Below, piece by piece: positions 1-9,328 of a stretch of 64,000 nucleotides of DNA. The translations under genes and the position numbers were made by a program. Position 1 is the stretch's first letter. Each line of letters opens with the position of its first letter. The notes below the pieces were generated by a model, which saw only the letters and a program-made list of their open reading frames with translations, had not been told where the DNA came from and searched no databases. Source of the stretch: Nitrospirillum amazonense (GTDB taxonomy: Bacteria > Pseudomonadota > Alphaproteobacteria > Azospirillales > Azospirillaceae); contig NZ_VITV01000005.1 in NCBI RefSeq assembly GCF_007828035.1, positions 62,001 through 126,000 on the forward strand. The letters run 5' to 3'.

Positions 1-587
1 CCGGCACCTATATGGCCGAATACGGCAAGGGCACGAAGCTGGCCGAGGTGACGCGCTTCATCAACGACATCCTGCTGTCCGCGCCCTCCATCATCGTCGG
101 CTTGTTCATCTACACCATCGTCGTGGTCCCCATGGGCCACTTTTCCGCCTGGGCGGGCTCCATCTCGCTGGCCGTGCTGGTCATCCCGGTGGTGGTGCGC
201 ACGACCGAGGACATGCTGAACCTGGTCCCGGGTTCCCTGCGCGAGGCCGCTGCCGCCCTGGGCGCACCGCGCTGGAAGGTCATCGTGCAGGTGACCTACC
301 GCGCCGCCCGCAGCGGCATCATGACCGGCGTCCTGCTGGCCGTGGCCCGCATCAGCGGCGAGACGGCGCCGCTGCTGTTCACCGCCCTGAACAACCAGTT
401 CTGGAGCGTCAACATGAACGCTCCCATGGCGAACCTGCCGGTCACCATCTTCCAGTTCGCGCTCAGCCCCTATGAGGACTGGCAGCGCCTGGCGTGGGGC
501 GGTTCGCTCCTCATCACGGTCGCCATCCTCGCGCTCAACATCGGCGCCCGCATGCTCGCTTCCATCGGCACCAAGAAAGGCCAGTGA
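1..587 (+). CDS. pstA: Phosphate ABC transporter permease PstA (5' truncated)
   Basis: C-terminal part of an inner-membrane permease of the high-affinity phosphate importer PstSCAB. The frame is open to the left edge, so the start lies outside; 194 residues are visible. The first visible residues ([10 protein letters not shown]) match the conserved AEYG region of PstA. The ABC-permease EAA loop is seen at [16 protein letters not shown], followed by the [11 protein letters not shown] segment typical of PstA. About four membrane segments remain. The gene ends five bases before the pstB start, so the two are surely cotranscribed. Family assignment rests on these motifs and on pstB next door. Confidence 0.95.
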   Translation, partial: GTYMAEYGKGTKLAEVTRFINDILLSAPSIIVGLFIYTIVVVPMGHFSAWAGSISLAVLVIPVVVRTTEDMLNLVPGSLREAAAALGAPRWKVIVQVTYRAARSGIMTGVLLAVARISGETAPLLFTALNNQFWSVNMNAPMANLPVTIFQFALSPYEDWQRLAWGGSLLITVAILALNIGARMLASIGTKKGQ

Positions 588-592
588 TCCCC

Positions 593-1408
593 ATGACCGC
601 GCTTTCCATGACGGCGGAACAGTCCCAGGCGGCCCTCGCCACCGACGGCGACATGCGCGAGAAGATCAGCGTCCGCAACCTGAACTTCTATTACGGCGGC
701 TTCCACGCCCTGCGTAACATCAACCTGCCGCTGTTCGACAAGCGGGTGACGGCCTTCATCGGCCCGTCCGGCTGCGGCAAGTCCACGCTGCTGCGCATCC
801 TGAACCGCATCTACGACCTCTACCCCAACCAGCGGGCCGAGGGCGAGGTGCTGCTGGACGGCGAGAACCTGCTGTCGCCCAAGCAGGACCTGAACCTGCT
901 GCGCGCCCGCGTCGGCATGGTGTTCCAGAAGCCGACGCCCTTCCCCATGTCGATCTACGACAACGTCGCCTACGGCATCCGGCTGTATGAGAAGCTGAGC
1001 CGTGCCGACATGGACGTGCGCGTGGAAGAGGCGCTGCGCAAGACCGCGCTGTGGACCGAGGTCAAGGACAAGCTGCGCCAGAGCGGCCTGTCGCTGTCCG
1101 GCGGCCAGCAGCAGCGCCTGTGCATCGCCCGCGCCGTGGCCGTGCGCCCGGCCGTGCTGCTGCTGGACGAGCCGACCTCGGCGCTGGACCCCATCTCCAC
1201 CTCCAAGATCGAGGAGCTGGTGGATGAGCTGAAGCCCGACTACTGCATCGCCATCGTCACGCACAACATGCAGCAGGCGGCCCGCGTCTCCGACTTCACC
1301 GCCTTCATGTACCTGGGCGAGCTGGTGGAATACGGCGCCACCGACACCATCTTCACCGCCCCCAAGGAAGAGAAGACCGAGCAGTACATCACCGGCCGCT
1401 TCGGCTGA
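593..1408 (+). CDS. pstB: Phosphate ABC transporter ATP-binding protein PstB
   Basis: ATPase of the PstSCAB phosphate importer, acting at the cytoplasmic face of the inner membrane. The 271-residue length is usual for PstB. Walker A is GPSGCGKST (57-65), the signature LSGGQQQR (168-175), Walker B VLLLDEP with D192/E193, and the H-loop [12 protein letters not shown]. The [11 protein letters not shown] stretch after the Q-loop is typical of PstB. I chose the ATG at 593, just after the pstA stop, over an in-frame ATG inside pstA. A terminator follows at 1590; phoU and phoB, often next in this operon, are not here. Confidence 0.97.
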   Translation: MTALSMTAEQSQAALATDGDMREKISVRNLNFYYGGFHALRNINLPLFDKRVTAFIGPSGCGKSTLLRILNRIYDLYPNQRAEGEVLLDGENLLSPKQDLNLLRARVGMVFQKPTPFPMSIYDNVAYGIRLYEKLSRADMDVRVEEALRKTALWTEVKDKLRQSGLSLSGGQQQRLCIARAVAVRPAVLLLDEPTSALDPISTSKIEELVDELKPDYCIAIVTHNMQQAARVSDFTAFMYLGELVEYGATDTIFTAPKEEKTEQYITGRFG

Positions 1409-1458
1409 TCCGGCCGCTGTGTTGCCAGCGGGACGGGATTTTGACTCGTGCCGCTGTA

Positions 1459-1544
1459 GCCCGCGACTGCGGGCGCCGCAGCGAGCACCGCAGGGCGGAG
1501 CGAGGATAGCCAAGGCTGCGGATGCAGCCGCCCGGCGCCTGAGG
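1459..1544 (-). repeat. Intergenic palindromic element, copy 1
   Basis: One of five related elements in the window. Read on the minus strand it begins CCTCAGGCGCCGGGCGG and runs through CCTTGGCTATCCTCGCTCC to GTCGCGGG. The core hairpin, at 1514-1529, has stem GGCTGC/GCAGCC around the loop ATCC (minus-strand reading). It lies between the pstB stop and the terminator at 1590. No coding capacity is evident. Confidence 0.85.
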
Positions 1545-1589
1545 TGCATTTGAGCGGCCACGATCAAATGCCACGCGTGTGAACGTGAA

Positions 1590-1620
1590 GGGCGGCGTCC
1601 TCCGGGACGGCCGCCCTTTT
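1590..1620 (+). terminator. Rho-independent terminator after pstB
   Basis: A strong hairpin, GGGCGGC / GCCGCCC (1590-1616) with inner GTCC/GGAC pairing, is followed at once by TTTT. It closes the pst operon ahead of the chloride channel gene. Confidence 0.85.
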
Positions 1621-1711
1621 CCATAGAAGCGCCGCTTTTATCGTCCATATCGGCCCGGTCCCCTGCTATCACCCTTGTCCTGATCGGACGCGGCCCCATT
1701 TCCCCGATACC

Positions 1712-3655
1712 ATGGATACCTTCCCGCCTTCCCAGCAGACACCGGCCGCGCCCTCCGGCCCGGAGTCCGCGCCAGAGGCGGAGGCGGAAGGAACGGCCGC
1801 GGCGGCCGTGGGCTCCACCCATGGACCGCAACAGGGCGCGGCGCAGCAGGGCGGGCCGCGCCGGCGCGCCAGCCGCCGCCTGCCGGTGGTCTGGCGGGCG
1901 CTGACCCATGCCCTGACGCCCAAGGGCCTGCGCTCCTCCGAGCTGTCCCTGGCCCTGCTCAGCGTGCCGGTGGGCATCGGCGTGGGCCTGGCGGTGGCGG
2001 GGCTGCACGCCCTGGTGCTGGCGCTGCACAGCCTGGCCTTCAAGGTGCCGTTCGGCGATCACATCAGCAGCGCCCTGTTCATCCCGTCCAGCCTGACGCT
2101 GGCCGCGCCGGTGGTGGGCGGCGCCCTGCTGGCGGGCCTGGGCCTGCTGTTCCGCCGCGCCCGTGACACCGTCGACCCCATCGAAGCCAACGCCCTGTAT
2201 GGCGGCCGCATGTCCCTGCGCGACAGCTTGCGCCTGACCCTGTCCATCGTCGTATCGCACGGCGCCGGCGGTTCGGTCGGAATGGAGGCGGCCTTCACCC
2301 AGACCGGCGCCGGTCTGGCGTCCAACTTCGGCCGGCGGCTGAACCTGCGGCGCAATGATCTGCGCACCCTCGTGGGGTGCGGGGCGGCGGCGGCCATCTC
2401 CGCCGCCTTCACCGCCCCCTTGGCGGGCGCCTTCTACGCGTTCGAACTGGTCATCGGCACCTATACCATGGCGACGCTGGCGCCGGTCTGCGTCGCCGCC
2501 GTGGTCGCGAACCAGGTGGCGCAGATGGCGCTGAACCGCCCGGCCCTGTTCATCCTGGCCGAGCCGCCGGTCATCCGGGGCGGCGATTTCGCGACCTTCC
2601 TGCTGGTCGGCCTCGCCGCCGGGGCCCTGGCCATCCTCACCATGCAGGCCGTTACGCATGCGGAACGGTTGTTCCGCCAGCTGCCCATTCCCCGCGCGCT
2701 GCACCCCGTCCTGGGCGGGCTGCTGCTGGGGCCCATGGCCCTGGTGCTCCCGGGGGTGCTGGGGGGTGGGCAGGGCGCCCTGCAGTACGGCTTCGACCAT
2801 GGCTACGGCCTGGGCCTGGCCTTCGTGATGCTGGTGGCCAAGGTTGTGGCGTCCGCGCTGTGCCTGGGCGCAGGCTTCCGTGGTGGCCTGTTCAGCGCCT
2901 CCCTGCTGCTGGGCAGCCTGTTCGGCAGCATGGTGTCCGACATCGGGACCCTGCTGCCCTGGGACCTGGTGGCCCAGCGCTCCGCCGTCATGCTGGTGGG
3001 CATGGGCTCCTTTGCCGCCGCTGTCGTGGGCGCGCCCGTGACCATGGTGCTGCTGGTGCTGGAGCTGACGGGCGACCTGCGCGCTTCGGCCGGCGTGCTC
3101 ATGGGCGTCATCGCCTCCACCCTGCTGGTGCGCGAGACCTTCGGCTATTCCTTCGCCACCTGGCGCTTCCACCAGCGCGGCGTGCAGATCCGGGGCGGTC
3201 ACGACATCGGCTGGGTCAAGGACATGACCGTGGGCCGGCTGATGCGCGGCGACCCCAAGACGGTGCCGGCCGACATCACCCTGGGCGCCCTGCGCGGCCA
3301 CTACCCGCCCGGCAGCGCCAAGACGGTGTTCGCCCTGGATCCCAACGGCGCCTTCGCCGGCCGGGTGGACATGAACGCGGTGCACGACCCCCAGCACGAG
3401 CTGCCGGCCGACCAGCGGGCAGCGGAGGTGGCGCGCGATCGTGAGCATTTCCTGCTGCCCGACCAGTCGGTGCGCATGGCCCTGCAGCGCTTCGCCGACT
3501 GGGACGCCGACAGCCTGCCGGTGGTGGAGGGGGTCAGCAGCCGCCGCGTCGTCGGCTACCTGACCGAGGCCTACGCCCTTCGCCGCTATTCGCAGGAGCT
3601 GGAGCGCCGGCGCGGCGACGAACTGGGCGTGCGCGACCTGTTCGGCGGTGTCTGA
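1712..3655 (+). CDS. ClC-family chloride channel/antiporter with C-terminal CBS region
   Basis: Integral membrane ClC protein of 647 residues that would move chloride across the inner membrane as a channel or H+-coupled exchanger. A Pro/Ala-rich soluble stretch (about 1-65) precedes the transmembrane core (about 80-485). The core carries GAGGSVGMEAAFTQ in place of the usual GREGP loop; the presumed gating glutamate is kept as E192. AAAISAAFTAPLAGAFYAFE and GFRGGLFSASLLLG match other conserved ClC regions. The last about 150 residues resemble paired CBS domains. It sits alone after the pst terminator. Whether it is a channel or an antiporter cannot be told from sequence. Confidence 0.9.
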   Translation: MDTFPPSQQTPAAPSGPESAPEAEAEGTAAAAVGSTHGPQQGAAQQGGPRRRASRRLPVVWRALTHALTPKGLRSSELSLALLSVPVGIGVGLAVAGLHALVLALHSLAFKVPFGDHISSALFIPSSLTLAAPVVGGALLAGLGLLFRRARDTVDPIEANALYGGRMSLRDSLRLTLSIVVSHGAGGSVGMEAAFTQTGAGLASNFGRRLNLRRNDLRTLVGCGAAAAISAAFTAPLAGAFYAFELVIGTYTMATLAPVCVAAVVANQVAQMALNRPALFILAEPPVIRGGDFATFLLVGLAAGALAILTMQAVTHAERLFRQLPIPRALHPVLGGLLLGPMALVLPGVLGGGQGALQYGFDHGYGLGLAFVMLVAKVVASALCLGAGFRGGLFSASLLLGSLFGSMVSDIGTLLPWDLVAQRSAVMLVGMGSFAAAVVGAPVTMVLLVLELTGDLRASAGVLMGVIASTLLVRETFGYSFATWRFHQRGVQIRGGHDIGWVKDMTVGRLMRGDPKTVPADITLGALRGHYPPGSAKTVFALDPNGAFAGRVDMNAVHDPQHELPADQRAAEVARDREHFLLPDQSVRMALQRFADWDADSLPVVEGVSSRRVVGYLTEAYALRRYSQELERRRGDELGVRDLFGGV

Positions 3656-3814
3656 CGCCGCGAACTCTTCAACTAGACAGGGCTATAGATCGCCTTAGGC
3701 GTTGCGCCCGGTGCGCCGATGTTGCATCACGGGGGCGGCCCCATGTTCAGTGCGGCGTCCGCGCCCGGAACCCTCCGGGGTGCCGCCTGCCTTACTTCTC
3801 AGGGATAGTCCGCA

Positions 3815-4480
3815 TTGTTCGATGATTTCGGCGTGTTGATCCGGGGTATCGTCCTGGGATTGGCCATCGCGGCGCCGGTCGGCCCCATCGGGCTGCTGTG
3901 CATCCGGCGGACGGTGGAGCGGGGCATCATCGCGGGGCTCGCCACCGGCTTCGGCTCCGCCCTGGCCGACGGCTTCTTCGGTGGCGTGGCGGCCTTCGGC
4001 GTCAACGCCATCCTGGAGGCCCTGCTGGGCCACGTGAAGGAACTGCGCCTCATCGGCGGCATCTTCCTGCTGGGCGCCGCCATCCATTCGCTGCTCAAGG
4101 AACCGCACGAGCGCAAGAACAGGCCGCCCGACGCCGGCAACCTGATCGGCTCCGTCGGCACCGGCCTGTTCCTGACGGTGACCAACCCCATCACCATCAT
4201 GGGCATCATCACCGTCGTGGTGGGCTTCGGCGGCGCCCTGGACCATGCCAAGGCCGGCACCATGACCCTGGGCGTGTTCCTGGGCTCGCTGAGCTGGTGG
4301 TCCATCCTGTGCGGCGGCACCTTCCTCATCCGCCACCACTTCACACCGCGCCTCGTCCTGTGGATCAACCGGGGCACCGGCGTCGTGCTGGGTGTGGTGG
4401 GCCTGATGGCCCTGCTCAGCTTCTTCTCCCTGGTGCCGGAGAATTTGCAGGACCTGGTCGGGGCTTTTATTAGTAAATAG
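3815..4480 (+). CDS. LysE/RhtB-family amino-acid exporter
   Basis: Inner-membrane protein of 221 residues with about six hydrophobic segments. The N-terminal GIVLGLAIAAPVGPIGLLCI followed by RRTVERG is the LysE/RhtB signature, and the family exports amino acids or related small metabolites; the substrate is unknown. The gene appears to start with TTG at 3815, with AGGGA nine bases upstream; no better in-frame ATG exists nearby. Length fits the family. It stands alone, and a repeat element begins two bases after its stop. Confidence 0.85.
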   Translation: MFDDFGVLIRGIVLGLAIAAPVGPIGLLCIRRTVERGIIAGLATGFGSALADGFFGGVAAFGVNAILEALLGHVKELRLIGGIFLLGAAIHSLLKEPHERKNRPPDAGNLIGSVGTGLFLTVTNPITIMGIITVVVGFGGALDHAKAGTMTLGVFLGSLSWWSILCGGTFLIRHHFTPRLVLWINRGTGVVLGVVGLMALLSFFSLVPENLQDLVGAFISK

Positions 4481-4481
4481 C

Positions 4482-4580
4482 CCTCAGATGCCGGGCGCCG
4501 CCATCCGGCGGCTTGGCTTCCTCGATTTCCAGTCCACTTCGTTCCCCGGAAATCTCCGGCGGACGCGGTCGCGTCCTACG
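4482..4580 (+). repeat. Intergenic palindromic element, copy 2
   Basis: Starts CCTCAGATGCCGGGCGC immediately after the LysE stop. Core hairpin GCCGCC-ATCC-GGCGGC at 4497-4512, then CTTGGCTTCCTCG. This copy has an alternative middle arm (ATTTCC pairing with GGAAAT) before CTCCGGCGGACGCGGTCGCG. A GC-rich stretch with further short palindromes continues to about 4680. Confidence 0.8.
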
Positions 4581-4688
4581 GGCCTGGCGGCCCGCTGGTT
4601 TGGCGCCTCTCGGCCGCGACTGCGGCCGCCGCGGCGAGGAAGCCGAGAGGCCGGATGGCCACGCCGGCGCTCGAGGAAAACGGACCGA

Positions 4689-7600
4689 CTAATAATCCCA
4701 CTGGTACTTCAGGCCCACGGTGTCGTCCGTGCTGCCGACGGCGCCGTTCAGGCGCAGGCGGGAGGTCAGGGCGTATTCCAGGGTGACGTTGGTGCCGGTG
4801 CCGCCTACCGATTGGCTGACGCCGACATAGGTGCGGCTGTTGATGTAGCGGCCGGCGGTGACCGTGCCGAAGGCGCTGGAGCCAACGGCGGCGCTGGAGA
4901 ATTCCAAGCGGTCGATGCCCAGGTTGCGCTTCACGTTGTCCAGGATGCCCGGGCCGCTGCCCAGCACGCCCGACAGCTGGGCCACGCCCTGGGCCAACTG
5001 CAAGGCCTCCAGCGCGCTGATCTGGCTGATGGGCCGGTCGAACAGCAGGCGGGACAGCACCTCGTCCTGCGGGCGGGGTGGGTCCGAGGTCAGGGCCACG
5101 GTGGGCTTGGACAGGCGGCCGGTGATGTTCAAGATGGCCGTGAAGTCCGCCTTGGTGGAGGAGGCGGAGATGTCCAGCAGGGGGTCGCTGTCGCCGGTGA
5201 AGGTGATGTCGCTCTTGGTCAGGGTGAAGGTCTGGCCCTGGGCGCTGAAATCACCCTTCACCAGGAAGACCCGGCCGGTCAGCTGCGGGTCGGCGCTGGT
5301 GCCGCGCGCCTGCATGTCGGCGGCGAACTCCGCCGTCAGGCCCCGGCCCTGGACGTAGATGCGGTTGCGCGCCTTGATGTCCACCTTCAGATGGACCAGC
5401 AGCCCGCCGCCGGCGGCCGACATCTGGCCCTGCGGTTGGCGCGGCCGGCCGTTGACGTAGCGCACGGGTAGGTCGGCCACGTCGGCCGGCGGCTTGTCCG
5501 GCAGGCCGACCCAGGTCTCGCGCAGGCGCACGGTGCCGGCCAGGTCCGGCTTGTTCATCAGGCCCTTCAGCGTCAGGTCGCTGTCCACCCAGGCGGTGAT
5601 GGGGTCGGTGCGCAGCAGGCGGGCGTTGGTTGTGGTGACGTGCAGGTCCAGCACGGGCGCCTTTTCCTGGGCGTTGGGATCGCCCAGGTTGATGCGGCCG
5701 CTTAAATCCACGGCACCGCCGTCGGCCGTGTTGCCGTGGAACTTCTCCACCGCCAGGCCGCGCGCGTCGCCCACCAGATGGGCGTTGAGGCCGAAGATCT
5801 GGGTGCCGGTGCCGCCGTTCTCATACTTCGCGTCGATCAGGTCGACCGAACCGGTGACCTTCGGATCCGCCACCGTGCCGGCCACCGCCAGGTCGACCGA
5901 AACCTTGCCGCCCATGCGCTGGGCCGAGGCAGCCAGGAAGTCGTTGTAGCGCGACAGCTCCGTCCGGCCATTGATCTTGGCGCTGACCGGCCCCTGGATC
6001 ACCGGCGACATCGTCTCCGGATTCAGCGCCAGGGGCGTGTCGGCCTCGGCGTTCAGGTCAACCGCACCGTCGGCGGTATGGGCCGCCAGGGTGCTGCGCA
6101 GCCGCCCGCCGCGCCAGGCGGCGGTCAGGGTGGCGTCGGCGTTCAGCCGCCGGTCGGCGCTGTTCTTGACCTCCAGCGTCTTTTTCTTGGCCGGGGTGGT
6201 GTCGGCGCCGGTGGCGTTGGCCGGATTGTTGGCGACGGTCGCGCTGACGGCGGGCTTGCCGTCGGGCGTGGCCTCGGGTGCGGTGCCCGGCGCCTCGGTT
6301 GCCCCGCTGTCCAGGGTCACGGCCAGTTGCTGCATGGACAGGCCGCGGATGCTGACGGTGGCGTCGGCCGTGGGGTTGGCGGCGGTGCCGCTGGCCGTGA
6401 CCTTGGCGTCCAGGGTGCCGGCCAGGGTCAGCGCCGGGTCGGCCAGGGCGGCCAGCGCCAGCGGCAGGGCCGTCGCCTCCACCTGCGCCGTCACCTCCTT
6501 GCCGTTCAGCGCCAGGTCGGCGCGGATGCGGCCGGTGCCCAGCGCCACGTCCAGGCCCTTCACCGCCACGCTGCCCTTGGCCACGGTGATGGTGGCGGGG
6601 GCGGCCAGCTTCAGGGTGGTCTGGTCCAGGCGGCCGTCCAGCTGGTCCAGCCGCGCCACGGTGGGCCCTCGCGCCTCCTTCGGCGACCGGGGCTCCGGCG
6701 CCTGGGTCAGGTGGCCGGCGCTTTCCACCTGGAAGGCGCGGCGGCGGCCCACGCTGCCCACGCCCGTGGTGCCGTCCAGGGCCAGGGTGATGTCGCCCTC
6801 GCCCAGCGTGCCGCGCCAGGCGGCGGTCACCTTGTTGACCAGCACCTGGCCGGCCTCGATGCCGTCGGCCGCCAGGGTGACGTTGGGGCGGGGGCTGCCC
6901 AGCACGTCGTCGACATGGCCGCTCAAGGTGGCCTGATGGATGCGCTGGTCCTCCACCACCAGCTCGTCCAGCACCACCTTCAGGTCCACGCCCTGGGTGG
7001 CGCCCCTGGCGGGCGCGGGGGGCGGCGGGGCGGGCTGGCCTTTCTTCGCCTTGGGCTGCTGGGCCTTGGCTTGCCGGACGGCACGCGCGGGCGCCGGGGC
7101 GGCCGCGGCGGCGCCCAGCACGATGTCGGCCTTGGCGCGGCCCGCCAGGCGCGTGCCGGCCAGGGCGCCCAGGCTGGACAGGTCGGGGAAGGTTGCGGCC
7201 AGCTTGCCGGTGGCCAGCCGCCGGTCCAGGTCGGCGTCCAGCCCGCCCTCCAGCTTGTTCGGGCCCAATGCCGCCGCCAGGTCGCGCACGGTCAGGCGGG
7301 GCCCCGTCTTGACCACATGGGCGGCCACGCTGGCCGGGTTGCCCACCACCTGGCCGCTGCCCTTCAGGTCGGCCGTCAGGGTGTTGTCCTTCAGCGTGAC
7401 GTTGCCGGCCAGGTCGATGGCGCCGGTGCGCACGGTCAGCGGGGTGACCGCCACGTCCTTGCCGTCCAGGGTGGCGCGGACCTTGCCGCTGATCTCCGCC
7501 CGGCCGGCCAGCAGCGCGTCCTCCGTCGGCTGGCCGGTGCGCAGGTCGGTCGCCTGCACGGACAGCGTGCCCTCGGCCACGCCGTCGGCCACCGTGCCCT

Positions 7601-9317
7601 CCACCGTCGCCGCCACGTGGCCGGTGATGATGTCCTCGGGCGCCGGCTTCGCGCTGGGCGGTTCCTTGCCGCCGGTGCCGCCCCCATTGGCCAGGGCCAT
7701 CAGCGTGGCCAGCTCGCCATCGGCCAGCTTCAGGCTGCCCTTGGCCTGGCGGCCCCAGGCCTGGGCGCTGCCGCTGCCTGTCAGGTGGCCGATACCGCCC
7801 GTGAGGTCCAGCTTGTCCACCTGGATGTTGCCGCTGGCGCGGTCCAGCGCGCCGGTCAGGGCCAGGTCGGCATGGTCGGTCAGGGCCGGGGGCAGCCCGG
7901 GCGCATCCAGACCCTGCAGCTTGGACGTAAGGTCCAGCAGCAGGCGGGTGCCGTCCTCCTGCAGCTTGGTGGTGGCGGTCAGGTGGCGCACATGGGCGTC
8001 GTTGTAGCCCAGTTCCTCCACCGTCAGGTCGGCAGTCACCATGCGCTGCTTCTTGGCGCCGGCCTTGCCCGCCGCCGGGTCGGTGGTGTGCAGCACGGCG
8101 TCCAGCTTGCCCAGCGCCAGGCCGGGCACGGCGGGGGACAGGGCCTCCGGCGCCGCCGGCACCAGTTGCAGGGTCAGGTCGCCACCCTTGTCCTTCAGGC
8201 TGCCCTTGGCTGTGACGCGACCGAAGGCGGCGGCCAGATCCAGGCTTTCCAGGGTGATGGTGCCGTCATCGGCCAGGGTGGCGGCCGTCTGCAGGGTGGC
8301 GGCGTCGCCCGACATCCACACCAGATTGTCGGGCAACAGGCGGCCGGGGGCGGCCTTCAGGTCCAGGGTGACACGCTTGGCCTTGCCCTTGGGCCGGTCT
8401 AGGCCCACGTCGGCCACCAGGGCCACGGCGCGCGGGGTGATGCTGCCGCCATCGGCGGCCTTGGCCGCCTGCGGCGTCTCCTTCAGGTCCAGGTGCGCCT
8501 GGAACCGGTCCAGCGGCCCGCTGCCCGTCAGGTCCAGGGTCAGCGGCCCCAGTTCAGGGTGGCCGGCCAGGCGGGCCACCAGGCCGCCCGCCTCCTCCTG
8601 CCCGCGCAGCTCCAGGGTCAGGCTGCCGGGGCTGGTCAAGCCGGGTGCCGTGAAGCGGGCGGTCAGCTCGCCATGGGCGGCCCCGCCGTCCAGCTGCGTC
8701 AGGGTCAGGCGGCTGTCGCCGTCCAGGTTGGGCCCCAGCCGCACCGTGCCGCTGGTGGACAGCGCCGCCCCCTGGCCGCCGGCCAGGCTGGGCGCCAGCT
8801 CGATGCGCGGCAGGTCCAGGCGGGCCAGGGTGATGCTGAAGGGCAGGGTCAGGGGATTGGCGTCGTCCTTGACCGTGCCGTCCGGCGGCGGCTCCAGCGA
8901 GGGGGCCGGCTGGGCCACCCAGATGCGCCGGGCGCTGAGCGCGTCCACGGCCAGTTCGCGGTGGGCCAGGGGCAGCAGCCGCCAGTCGAGCGCCGCGTCC
9001 TCCACCAGCAGCCAGGGCTTGCCGGTGATCAGATCCACCAGGGTGGCGCGCGCCACCCGGGGGTGGAAGGGCAGGCCCGACAGGCCCTCCACCTTCAGGC
9101 CCGGCACATTGGCCTCCGCCTGGCGGGTGGCGAAGGCACGGCCGGAGCCCGTGTCCATCCACCACAGGCCGATGCCCGCCGCGGCGGCCAGGCCGGCGAC
9201 GATGCCCAGGATGGCGAAGGCCGCGACATGGCCAGCCGACAGCAGGCGCCGTCCCCAGGAACGGTGAGGGGGCGGCGGGGCGGGGGCGGGACCGGGCGGT
9301 GGAAGGGTGTCGGACAT
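4689..9317 (-). CDS. tamB: Translocation and assembly module protein TamB (DUF490)
   Basis: Very large (1542 residues) inner-membrane-anchored, periplasm-spanning protein of the AsmA/TamB superfamily, implicated with TamA in outer-membrane protein assembly and in phospholipid transfer. A Pro-rich cytoplasmic start is followed by one membrane anchor (about residues 30-53), then long beta-rich repeats, with a Lys/Pro/Ala linker near residue 750. The conserved TamB C-terminal domain ends in VGLKYQWDY. The ATG at 9317 was chosen because it directly precedes the anchor and lies 11 bases after the tamA stop. The tamA-tamB order on one strand supports the call. Confidence 0.93.
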   Translation of the reverse strand: MSDTLPPPGPAPAPPPPHRSWGRRLLSAGHVAAFAILGIVAGLAAAAGIGLWWMDTGSGRAFATRQAEANVPGLKVEGLSGLPFHPRVARATLVDLITGKPWLLVEDAALDWRLLPLAHRELAVDALSARRIWVAQPAPSLEPPPDGTVKDDANPLTLPFSITLARLDLPRIELAPSLAGGQGAALSTSGTVRLGPNLDGDSRLTLTQLDGGAAHGELTARFTAPGLTSPGSLTLELRGQEEAGGLVARLAGHPELGPLTLDLTGSGPLDRFQAHLDLKETPQAAKAADGGSITPRAVALVADVGLDRPKGKAKRVTLDLKAAPGRLLPDNLVWMSGDAATLQTAATLADDGTITLESLDLAAAFGRVTAKGSLKDKGGDLTLQLVPAAPEALSPAVPGLALGKLDAVLHTTDPAAGKAGAKKQRMVTADLTVEELGYNDAHVRHLTATTKLQEDGTRLLLDLTSKLQGLDAPGLPPALTDHADLALTGALDRASGNIQVDKLDLTGGIGHLTGSGSAQAWGRQAKGSLKLADGELATLMALANGGGTGGKEPPSAKPAPEDIITGHVAATVEGTVADGVAEGTLSVQATDLRTGQPTEDALLAGRAEISGKVRATLDGKDVAVTPLTVRTGAIDLAGNVTLKDNTLTADLKGSGQVVGNPASVAAHVVKTGPRLTVRDLAAALGPNKLEGGLDADLDRRLATGKLAATFPDLSSLGALAGTRLAGRAKADIVLGAAAAAPAPARAVRQAKAQQPKAKKGQPAPPPPAPARGATQGVDLKVVLDELVVEDQRIHQATLSGHVDDVLGSPRPNVTLAADGIEAGQVLVNKVTAAWRGTLGEGDITLALDGTTGVGSVGRRRAFQVESAGHLTQAPEPRSPKEARGPTVARLDQLDGRLDQTTLKLAAPATITVAKGSVAVKGLDVALGTGRIRADLALNGKEVTAQVEATALPLALAALADPALTLAGTLDAKVTASGTAANPTADATVSIRGLSMQQLAVTLDSGATEAPGTAPEATPDGKPAVSATVANNPANATGADTTPAKKKTLEVKNSADRRLNADATLTAAWRGGRLRSTLAAHTADGAVDLNAEADTPLALNPETMSPVIQGPVSAKINGRTELSRYNDFLAASAQRMGGKVSVDLAVAGTVADPKVTGSVDLIDAKYENGGTGTQIFGLNAHLVGDARGLAVEKFHGNTADGGAVDLSGRINLGDPNAQEKAPVLDLHVTTTNARLLRTDPITAWVDSDLTLKGLMNKPDLAGTVRLRETWVGLPDKPPADVADLPVRYVNGRPRQPQGQMSAAGGGLLVHLKVDIKARNRIYVQGRGLTAEFAADMQARGTSADPQLTGRVFLVKGDFSAQGQTFTLTKSDITFTGDSDPLLDISASSTKADFTAILNITGRLSKPTVALTSDPPRPQDEVLSRLLFDRPISQISALEALQLAQGVAQLSGVLGSGPGILDNVKRNLGIDRLEFSSAAVGSSAFGTVTAGRYINSRTYVGVSQSVGGTGTNVTLEYALTSRLRLNGAVGSTDDTVGLKYQWDY

Positions 9318-9328
9318 GCCGGGTTCCG

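Noticed and set aside
470-3448. A 992-codon open frame opposite pstB and the ClC gene
   Set aside because: High-GC antisense frame; His/Gln/Gly-rich low-complexity translation, no domain, and it covers two clear genes.
5736-8402. An 888-codon open frame opposite tamB
   Set aside because: Antisense shadow of tamB with repetitive Gly/Gln/Arg/His composition and no recognisable family.
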